From the NCBI RefSeq assembly GCF_040645195.1, contig NZ_JBEYXW010000002.1:1-64000 (forward strand): DNA of 64,000 nt, written 5' to 3'. The stretch comes from Prauserella_A sp040645195. GTDB taxonomy: Bacteria; Actinomycetota; Actinomycetes; Mycobacteriales; Pseudonocardiaceae. The first letter of the stretch is position 1, and every line of letters begins with the position of its first letter. The notes under the pieces were generated by a model that saw only the letters and a program-made list of their open reading frames with translations, was not told where the DNA came from and ran no database searches. Position numbers and translations under genes: made by a program. Positions 34,035 through 40,798 of the stretch are shown here, one piece after another.

Positions 34035-35180
34035 TCAAGCAAGTCCCAACGCCGCAACCAACATCCGAGCAGCACGACCACCGGTCTCAACAGCAAGATC
34101 GAGCGCCCCAGACACGTTCAGCTCATCGGCCAGTAGCAACCGAATCCGCTCGACCTCGGACGAGCGCGTCTCGATGGGCCTCCCAGCAGCACGGTGCAGT
34201 TGCTCGAGCCGAACGGCTGCCAAGTCGAGTGCCGCGCGTGTGTACTCCCAACTCTCGTTCCACGGGCGGTCGATGAGAGCGAGCCGGACGACGGCAGCCG
34301 GATAGCTGGACAAGAGTTCGTCGACCAGCACGAGATTGCCGGCCGATTTCGCCATCTTTCGCCCATCCACCAGCACGGTTCCGACGTGCAGCCACGCCCG
34401 TGCGTACGGCGTCACGCCGCTGAACGCCTCGGTTATTCGCGCGTGGTAGGCATGATGCGGGAAACGGAGATCGGCACCCCCGGCGTGGAAGTCAACGCCG
34501 ACGCCGAACACGGAGCCCGACATCGCGACGCATTCGGCATGCCACCCCGGCCGACCCGGCCCCCACGGCGAGTCCCACGCCGGGTGGCCCGGCTCGGCGG
34601 CCTGCCAGACGGCGACATCCAGAGGATCTTCCTTGGCGGGGTCATCTGGCCTGCCGCCGTACTCGGCCGCGATCCGCAGTGCGTCCGACTCGTTGAGCCC
34701 GGTACGTGTCATGACGCCGCGACCGCGGAAGTAGACGGACCCGGCGCGGGCGTAGGCGGTGCCGGTCTCCAGCAACGCCGCCGCGAGCCGGATCACCGGG
34801 TCGATGTAGCTGTGCGCCCGCGGCTCGAAATCCGGGGCCCGCACGCCGAGTGCCGCCATGTCGCCGGCGAAGCGGAACTCCTGGAAGGCGGCGAAGTGCT
34901 CGTAGGCGATACCGGCCTGCCGGGACGCGGTCAGGAGCACATCGTCGACGTCGGTGACGTTGCGGCAGACGATCGGTTCGACGCCGAGCACGCGAAGTAC
35001 GCGGCGCAGGATGTCCACCCAGACGAACGTGGCGGCGTGTCCGAGGTGGGTGACGTCGTAGGGCGTGATCCCGCAGGCGTAGATCCGCGCGCGGTCGAGC
35101 AGGTGCACTTGCCTGCCGCCGATCGTCACCGCGGTCGCGCCGGAGGCCGGGTGCCTTCGTGCCAGGGACTCGAACGTCAT
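34035..35180 (-). CDS. MshC/CysS-like class I ligase paralogue
   Basis: The 381-residue protein resembles cysteinyl-tRNA synthetase cut back to its catalytic core, as in MshC of mycothiol synthesis. It has the zinc Cys36 in YACGITPYD, HLGH (45-48), RNVTDVDD, GRPGWHAEC with the second zinc cysteine, FPHH, and KMAKS in place of KMSKS. There is no tRNA anticodon-binding domain. It differs enough from canonical MshC (for example the YHARITEAF region) to be a paralogue that may attach cysteine or another amino acid to a small molecule. It stands alone, and the divergent neighbour is a CoA-transferase. Confidence 0.75.
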   Translation of the reverse strand: MTFESLARRHPASGATAVTIGGRQVHLLDRARIYACGITPYDVTHLGHAATFVWVDILRRVLRVLGVEPIVCRNVTDVDDVLLTASRQAGIAYEHFAAFQEFRFAGDMAALGVRAPDFEPRAHSYIDPVIRLAAALLETGTAYARAGSVYFRGRGVMTRTGLNESDALRIAAEYGGRPDDPAKEDPLDVAVWQAAEPGHPAWDSPWGPGRPGWHAECVAMSGSVFGVGVDFHAGGADLRFPHHAYHARITEAFSGVTPYARAWLHVGTVLVDGRKMAKSAGNLVLVDELLSSYPAAVVRLALIDRPWNESWEYTRAALDLAAVRLEQLHRAAGRPIETRSSEVERIRLLLADELNVSGALDLAVETGGRAARMLVAALGLA

Positions 35181-35220
35181 TCCGTCACCATCCCGCACCA
35201 GACCGTCGACCGCGAGTCTC

Positions 35221-35290
35221 TTGACCCCTCGACGGCAACACTCGTACAGTCGTGCCGTGTCTGAACAGCTGTGCCGTAACACGGCACAGC
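35221..35290 (+). promoter_or_regulatory. Promoter with a perfect 23-bp palindrome upstream of the CoA-transferase gene
   Basis: TTGACC (35221-35226) and TACAGT (35245-35250), 18 bp apart, form a good promoter. Just downstream of the expected transcript start lies GCTGTGCCGT (35268-35277), AAC, ACGGCACAGC (35281-35290), a perfect 10-bp inverted repeat. A regulator bound here would block transcription; the IclR protein encoded at 37.3-38.1 kb is the obvious candidate. As RNA it would also form a very stable hairpin. Confidence 0.65.
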
Positions 35291-35315
35291 GCCGGTTCGA
35301 TCAGGGCGGGTAACT

Positions 35316-36509
35316 ATGGCGTTCGCGCTCGACCACCTGACGGTCATCGACCTGACCCAGGTCATGGCCGGTCCCTACTGCTGTCAGCTACTCGGCGACC
35401 TCGGCGCGAACGTGATCAAGGTCGAGCCCATGGGCACCGGTGACGCCACGCGGCAGGCGACCGGGCATCGCCTGCCGCATGGGGAGAGCGCTGCGTTTCT
35501 CGCGGTCAACCGCAACAAACGCAGCATCGCGCTCGACCTCAAGCATCCCGGTGGCAGGGACGCCTTCTACCGCCTCGTGCGCGGTGCCGACGTCGTCGTC
35601 GAGAGCTTCCGGCCGGGCGTGGCGGCCCGGCTCGGCGTGGACTATCCGGCGCTGCGGGCACACAACGAGCGGCTCGTGTACGCGTCCATTTCCGGCTTCG
35701 GTCAGACCGGGCCGTACGCGCAGCGGCCCGGCTATGACCTGATCGCGCAGGCGATGTCGGGCGTCATGAGCGTCACCGGTGACGTGGACGGCGACCCCGT
35801 CAAGTGTGGCGTGCCCGTCGCCGACCTGTCCGCGGGCCTGTTCTGCGCGATCGGCATCCTCAGCGCGTGCCTGTCGCGGGAGAAGACGGGACAGGGTCAG
35901 GCCGTGGACACCTCGCTCTACGACGCGGCGCTCGCACTGTCCATTTGGGAAACCGCCGAGCTGTGGGCGACCGGGCAGGCGCCAGAGCGACTCGGCTCAG
36001 CGCACCGGGTCAACGCGCCCTACCAGGCGCTGCCCGCGCGCGATGGGTACCTCACCATCGGCGCCAACAACGAGCGCCTCTGGCAGCGACTGTGCACAGT
36101 GCTCGACAGACCGGACCTGGTGGCGGACTCGCGGTTCGTCACCAATACCGACCGCGTGCGGCGGCGTGCCGAACTGGCCGCGGAACTCGGCGTGACCTTG
36201 CGGGAACGCGATGTCGACGACTGGGTCGAGGCACTCCTCGAAGCCGGTGTCCCGGCCGGGCCCATCCGGGACTATCAACAGTCCTGCGAGGATCCGCACA
36301 CGCTCGCGCGCGAGATGGTGGTGGAGCTCGACCATCCGACCGAGGGCCGGGTGCGCGCACTCGGTATCCCCGTCAAGCTCACCCAGACCCCCGGCGACAT
36401 CCGGAGGCCTGCCCCCGGACTGGGCGAACACACCGACGAGCTGCTGCGCGCGATGGGCTGTACCGGCGAGGAGATCCGCACGTTACGAGCCGAGGGAGCC
36501 GTGGGATGA
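35316..36509 (+). CDS. CaiB/BaiF (family III) CoA-transferase
   Basis: The 397-residue protein has the family III opening LDHLTVIDLTQVMAGPYCCQLLGDLGANVIKVE and the conserved SFRPGVAARLGVDY and GFGQTGPY segments. The catalytic aspartate region is YDLIAQAMSGVMSVTGDVDG. Family III enzymes move CoA between carboxylic acids such as oxalate, formate, succinate or carnitine. The stop overlaps the start of an enoyl-CoA hydratase (ATGA), so the pair probably activates an acid to its CoA ester and then hydrates or cleaves it. The acid is not evident. Confidence 0.9.
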   Translation: MAFALDHLTVIDLTQVMAGPYCCQLLGDLGANVIKVEPMGTGDATRQATGHRLPHGESAAFLAVNRNKRSIALDLKHPGGRDAFYRLVRGADVVVESFRPGVAARLGVDYPALRAHNERLVYASISGFGQTGPYAQRPGYDLIAQAMSGVMSVTGDVDGDPVKCGVPVADLSAGLFCAIGILSACLSREKTGQGQAVDTSLYDAALALSIWETAELWATGQAPERLGSAHRVNAPYQALPARDGYLTIGANNERLWQRLCTVLDRPDLVADSRFVTNTDRVRRRAELAAELGVTLRERDVDDWVEALLEAGVPAGPIRDYQQSCEDPHTLAREMVVELDHPTEGRVRALGIPVKLTQTPGDIRRPAPGLGEHTDELLRAMGCTGEEIRTLRAEGAVG

Positions 36510-37279
36510 CCGCCCAGCTGCTGACCGAACTCACCGGACCCGTCGCCGTCGCCACGTTCAACCGGCCCGAGGCACGCAACGCGATGACGTGGGCCATGTA
36601 CGACGCCCTCGTCGAGTTCTGTGAGCGGGTCGACGCGGACGACGCGGTGCGTGTGGCGGTGCTGCGCGGCGCCGGTGACAAGGCGTTCGTCGCCGGCACC
36701 GACATCGCGCAGTTCCTGGATTTTCACGGCGCCGAGGACGGTCTCGCCTACGAGCGCCGGATCGAGGCGGTCCTGACACGGCTGGAAGAGGTACGTGTGC
36801 CGACGATCGCTGTCGTCGACGGGTACGCCACCGGTGGCGGACTGTCCATTGCGGCCTGTTGCGATCTGCGGATCTGCACGCCGAACGCGCGGTTCGGGTT
36901 GCCGATCGCCCGCACGGTCGGCAACTGTCTGTCGATGGCCAACTACGCCCGGCTCGCGCACCTGATCGGTGCCGCCAGGGCCATCCACCTCATCTACACG
37001 GCAGGCTTTGTCGACGCCGCGGATGCGTTACAGGCCGGTCTGGCCTCCGAGGTCGTCGAAGAGTCCACACTCGACAGTCGCGTGACGCGGCTGTGCGAGC
37101 AGCTGGCCGCGCAGGCGCCGCTGACGATGCGCGCAGCCAAGGTCGCGATGCGCCGACTGCGGGAACACAGCCTGCCGTCCGGCGACGACCTGGTCGTGAT
37201 GTGCTACGGCAGCGCGGACTTCCACGAGGGCGTCACGGCCTTCGTCGACAAGCGCACGCCCCAGTGGCGGGGCCGGTGA
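36506..37279 (+). CDS. Enoyl-CoA hydratase/isomerase family protein
   Basis: The 257-residue crotonase-fold protein has TFNRPEARNAMTWAMY, the oxyanion-hole segment KAFVAGTDIAQF and DGYATGGGLSIAACCDLRI. The usual catalytic glutamates are not clearly placed: the second site reads LPIARTVGNCLS rather than a P-E motif, so the reaction may differ from simple hydration. It overlaps the CoA-transferase stop and is convergent with the IclR gene 15 bp away. It likely acts on the CoA ester made by its partner. Confidence 0.85.
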   Translation: MTAQLLTELTGPVAVATFNRPEARNAMTWAMYDALVEFCERVDADDAVRVAVLRGAGDKAFVAGTDIAQFLDFHGAEDGLAYERRIEAVLTRLEEVRVPTIAVVDGYATGGGLSIAACCDLRICTPNARFGLPIARTVGNCLSMANYARLAHLIGAARAIHLIYTAGFVDAADALQAGLASEVVEESTLDSRVTRLCEQLAAQAPLTMRAAKVAMRRLREHSLPSGDDLVVMCYGSADFHEGVTAFVDKRTPQWRGR

Positions 37280-37294
37280 ACCGCCGTGCCGCGC

Positions 37295-38059
37295 TCAGGC
37301 GGGACGGCGACAGCCGAGAGTCGCGCTGATGCGCTGCGCTGCCTCGATCACCAGTTTGCCGTAGGACCCCCGCAGCTCCTCGGGCATCCGGCTGGCGGGC
37401 GCCGATACCGAGATACTCGCCACGGGCTGGCCCTCGTGGTCGAAGATCGGCGAGGCGACAGCCGTGATGTCGGTTCGCCACTCGCCGACGTTCGAGGCGT
37501 AGCCACGGGTGCGCACCAGCTCCAGCTCGGCGAAGAACTCGGCCCAGTCGACGATCGTGTTGCCGGTGTAGCGTTCCAGCCGTTCGCCGAGGATGTCCTG
37601 TACCTGCTCGGCCGGAAGCCAGGCGAGCATCGCCTTGCCGTTGGACGATCCGTGGAGTGGGACGGCACTGCCCAGTGCGATCACCGCGCGGATGGGATGG
37701 TCGGTCTCGACGCGCTCGATCAGCACCGCGCGATCACCTTGGCGCACCATCAGATGCGCGGTCTCCCCGGTCTCCCGGCGCAGCTCGTGCATGATGGCGG
37801 CGGCCGCGTCGCGCACACTGATGTCGGCGATCGCGCGCTGCCCGATGTGCAGGGCGCGCGTGGTGAGCACCCACCGGGTGGTCTCGGCGCCGTCCGGGCA
37901 GATCCAGCCGGCCGTCCACAATGTCCGCAGGGAGCGCTGCACGGTGCTCTTCGGCAGGCTCAGCCTGCGCGCGAGCTCGCCGACCCCGACAGGCTGGGCG
38001 TAGGCGACTTCCTCGAGCACGCGGAAGGCCGACAGAACCGTGCGCATTCCCTCGCTCAT
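37295..38059 (-). CDS. IclR-family regulator of the organic-acid module
   Basis: The 254-residue protein has an N-terminal winged helix (VGVGELARRLSLPKSTVQRSLRTL) and an IclR ligand domain (VLIERVETDHPIRAVIALGSAVPLH; SSNGKAMLAWLP). It lies between the CoA-transferase/hydratase pair and the carrier/aminotransferase/dehydrogenase genes. Palindromes upstream of both flanking transcription units (35268-35290 and 39515-39534) are candidate operators, though they differ in sequence. IclR proteins commonly control glyoxylate and aromatic-acid pathways. Confidence 0.88.
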   Translation of the reverse strand: MSEGMRTVLSAFRVLEEVAYAQPVGVGELARRLSLPKSTVQRSLRTLWTAGWICPDGAETTRWVLTTRALHIGQRAIADISVRDAAAAIMHELRRETGETAHLMVRQGDRAVLIERVETDHPIRAVIALGSAVPLHGSSNGKAMLAWLPAEQVQDILGERLERYTGNTIVDWAEFFAELELVRTRGYASNVGEWRTDITAVASPIFDHEGQPVASISVSAPASRMPEELRGSYGKLVIEAAQRISATLGCRRPA

Positions 38060-38137
38060 GCACAGAGTCTAGAGACTGTTCCGCCCGTTGCCCGCCGGCG
38101 CCGCCTGGAACGGCCGCGCCGGCGAGCTCCCATCGCG

Positions 38138-39478
38138 TCAGAGCCAGCCCGGCACGACGAAGATCAGGCAGGCGGTCACGGGCGCTACGACGATCATGCT
38201 CATGCCCCAGACCATCAGCCTGCGGAACACGGTGTCCCGCACTTCCTCCGGTGCGCTGGCGACCACGAGCGCACCGCTGGTGGAGAACGGCGAGGAGTCC
38301 ACCACCGACGACGACAGTGCGAGCGCGATGATCAGGCCGACCGCGCCGACCTGACCGGTGAGCAGGAACGGCACCGCGAGCGGGATGAGCGCGCCGAGAA
38401 TGCCGGTCGTCGACGCGAACGCCGACACCGCGCCGCCGATGAGGCAGATCACGAAGGCGGCCAGCAACGGGATGCCGATTCCGGCGACGCTGTCACCGAG
38501 GAACTCGATGGTTCCGACGCGTTCCATCAGGCTCACGTAGGTCACCACACCACAGATCAGCAGGACGGTCGGCCAGGCGACCTGCGCGACGCAGCCCTTC
38601 GTGGCCTGCGGAGACAGGACACAGATGACGGTCGCGATGCTGAGCGCGAGCAGGCCGACATCGAACTCCAGCGCCAGCGCGCCGACCGCGAGGACGACGA
38701 GGCCGATGAGGGTCACGGTCCGCTGCGCGTTCAGCCTCACCGCGGTGACCGCCGGCGCGCTCGTCCGGGTCGCCGTCGTCGTGCCGGCACCACCGGCCGG
38801 CTCGTCGCCGATGGAGCCGCCGGAGTCGTTGTCCGGCCCCGCAGGCGGTTCCTCGGTGGTGGTGATCCGCCTGCGCAGCAGCTGCTTGCCGCCGAAGAGG
38901 AAGAACACCACCACGCTGAGCGCGGCATTGAAGACGAACGAGCTGACCCACAGCAGCACCGGGCTGCCGGGCAGACCGCTACGCTCGACGACCCCGTTGG
39001 TGATGCTGCCGAAGATGCTGATGGGGGAGAAGCCGCCGGCGCTGGCGCCGTTGATGATGAGCAGACCCATCAGCAGCGGGTTGATCCGGTAGCGTGTCGC
39101 GAAGTTCAGCCCGATCGGCGCCATGATGGCCACCGCGCCCGGCACGACAGCGCCCACCATCGTCAGCAGGCTCGTCACCAGGAACATCACCCACGGGATG
39201 AGTGCGATTCTGCCTCGCACGGCGCGCACACCGGCGTGAATCAGCCAGTCGACCGTGCCGTTGTTCTTGGCGATGGCGAACAGCAAGGTCACCCCGACCA
39301 GTACGACGAACAGATCGCCGGGAAAACCGGAGAACAGGTCGTCTTCCGTTTCGTCGAAGATGAAAACGCCGATCAGAAAGGCTCCGAGAAAGGCAACCGC
39401 ACCCATGTTCACAGAGCGCAGTGTCGCGAGGAGAAAAATGAGGACAAGGCCAATGATCGAATAGATTTGTATGGACAT
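38138..39478 (-). CDS. MatC/SLC13-type dicarboxylate carrier
   Basis: The 446-residue membrane protein has about twelve hydrophobic segments with a hydrophilic loop in the middle (TTEEPPAGPDNDSGG). The first half resembles the MatC N-terminal domain of malonate/dicarboxylate carriers (NPLLMGLLIINGASAGGFSP), and the second contains SSSVVDSSPFSTSGAL. It probably imports a C2-C4 dicarboxylate with cations. The ATG at 39478 follows GAGGAG; an upstream open frame covers the regulatory spacer. It is divergent from the aminotransferase gene. Confidence 0.85.
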   Translation of the reverse strand: MSIQIYSIIGLVLIFLLATLRSVNMGAVAFLGAFLIGVFIFDETEDDLFSGFPGDLFVVLVGVTLLFAIAKNNGTVDWLIHAGVRAVRGRIALIPWVMFLVTSLLTMVGAVVPGAVAIMAPIGLNFATRYRINPLLMGLLIINGASAGGFSPISIFGSITNGVVERSGLPGSPVLLWVSSFVFNAALSVVVFFLFGGKQLLRRRITTTEEPPAGPDNDSGGSIGDEPAGGAGTTTATRTSAPAVTAVRLNAQRTVTLIGLVVLAVGALALEFDVGLLALSIATVICVLSPQATKGCVAQVAWPTVLLICGVVTYVSLMERVGTIEFLGDSVAGIGIPLLAAFVICLIGGAVSAFASTTGILGALIPLAVPFLLTGQVGAVGLIIALALSSSVVDSSPFSTSGALVVASAPEEVRDTVFRRLMVWGMSMIVVAPVTACLIFVVPGWL

Positions 39479-39514
39479 GTGGCTCCTCGAGGCAGACGTT
39501 GGCTCGTGGCCGCG

Positions 39515-39534
39515 ACGGAATTCAGTTATTCCGT
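39515..39534. promoter_or_regulatory. Perfect inverted repeat ACGGAAT-N6-ATTCCGT in the carrier/aminotransferase spacer
   Basis: Seven-base arms (39515-39521, 39528-39534) lie 37 bp upstream of the carrier start and 77 bp upstream of the aminotransferase start. Size and position suit an IclR-family operator controlling both divergent units. Confidence 0.5.
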
Positions 39535-39610
39535 AATGCGAAAGCATGATCTCGCACCGGGGAAGTATGGCGCGCGACACATTTGACCGTCAAGAGTCCT
39601 GAATAGACCG

Positions 39611-40798
39611 ATGGAGAATCCGATGGCACAGCCGATCGGCCGGCACTTCCTGCAGATTCCCGGCCCGACCAACGTTCCCGAGCAGGTTCTGCGCGCCATG
39701 TCGGCGCCCACGATCGACCATCGCGGCCCCGAGTTCGCCCGGCTCACGCTCGACATTCTCGACGCGATCAAACCCGTTTTCGGCACCGCGGGCCCGGTCG
39801 TCAGCTATCCGTCGTCGGGTACCGGAGCGTGGGAAGCGGCACTGGTCAACACCCTGAGTTCTGGCGATCGGGTACTTGCTTTCGAAACGGGCCATTTCGC
39901 GACACTCTGGCGAGAGCTTGCCGAGCGGCTCGGGCTGACGGTCGACTTCGTGCCGGGCGACTGGCGGCACGGTGCCGATCCCGCGACGCTCGCCGAACGG
40001 CTCGCGGCCGACCGCGAGCACGTCATCAAAGCCGTGTGCGTGGTACACAACGAAACCTCGACCGGCGTGACCAGTCGTATCGCTGACATCCGGCGCGCGA
40101 TGGACGATGCGGGCCATCCCGCCCTGCTGCTCGTGGACACGATCTCCTCACTCGGATCCATCGACTACCGGCACGATGAGTGGGGGGTGGACGTCACCAT
40201 CGCCTGCTCGCAGAAGGGCCTGATGCTGCCACCCGGCCTGGGGTTCAACGCGCTGAGCGGCAAGGCCCTGCAGGCGGTGGAGACCGCGTCCCTGCCGAGG
40301 TCCTATTGGGACTGGCGCCCCATCCTGGAAGCCAACCGGCGAGGCTTCTTCCCCAGCACACCGGCAACGAACCTCCTCTACGGGCTACGGGAGGCGCTGC
40401 ACATGCTCGCCGACGAGGGGCTCGCCGACGTCTTCGTGCGGCACCTGCGGCACGCCGAGGCGACCAGGGCCGCGGTGCGCGCCTGGGGTCTCGACGTGCT
40501 GTGCCTCGACGAACGCGAACACTCCGCGGCGCTCACCGCCGTGGTGGTGCCCGAGGGGCACGATGCGGACAAGGTCCGCGAGGTCATTCTCGACCGGTTC
40601 AACATGTCACTGGGTGCGGGGCTGGGCAGGCTGGCGGGAACGGTCTTCCGCATCGGTCACCTCGGCCACTTCAACGACGTGTCGCTCGCCGGGACGCTCG
40701 CCGGGGTGCAGCTGGGCCTCGAGCTGGCGGGTGTGCCGGTGCGCGCCGGTGGCATCGACGCCGCGCTGCGGGTGCTGGCGCGGAGGGCGGACGCGTGA
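39611..40798 (+). CDS. Class V aminotransferase, serine-glyoxylate/alanine-glyoxylate type
   Basis: The 395-residue PLP enzyme opens with HFLQIPGPTNVPEQVLRAM and has DHRGPEF, SSGTGAWEAALVN, VVHNETSTGV, the PLP aspartate segment LLVDTISSLGS and the Schiff-base lysine in CSQKGLMLPPG. These match serine-glyoxylate aminotransferases. It would convert glyoxylate to glycine with serine or alanine as donor. It overlaps the dehydrogenase gene by GTGA, so the pair may make and remove glyoxylate or hydroxypyruvate in sequence. Confidence 0.9.
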   Translation: MENPMAQPIGRHFLQIPGPTNVPEQVLRAMSAPTIDHRGPEFARLTLDILDAIKPVFGTAGPVVSYPSSGTGAWEAALVNTLSSGDRVLAFETGHFATLWRELAERLGLTVDFVPGDWRHGADPATLAERLAADREHVIKAVCVVHNETSTGVTSRIADIRRAMDDAGHPALLLVDTISSLGSIDYRHDEWGVDVTIACSQKGLMLPPGLGFNALSGKALQAVETASLPRSYWDWRPILEANRRGFFPSTPATNLLYGLREALHMLADEGLADVFVRHLRHAEATRAAVRAWGLDVLCLDEREHSAALTAVVVPEGHDADKVREVILDRFNMSLGAGLGRLAGTVFRIGHLGHFNDVSLAGTLAGVQLGLELAGVPVRAGGIDAALRVLARRADA

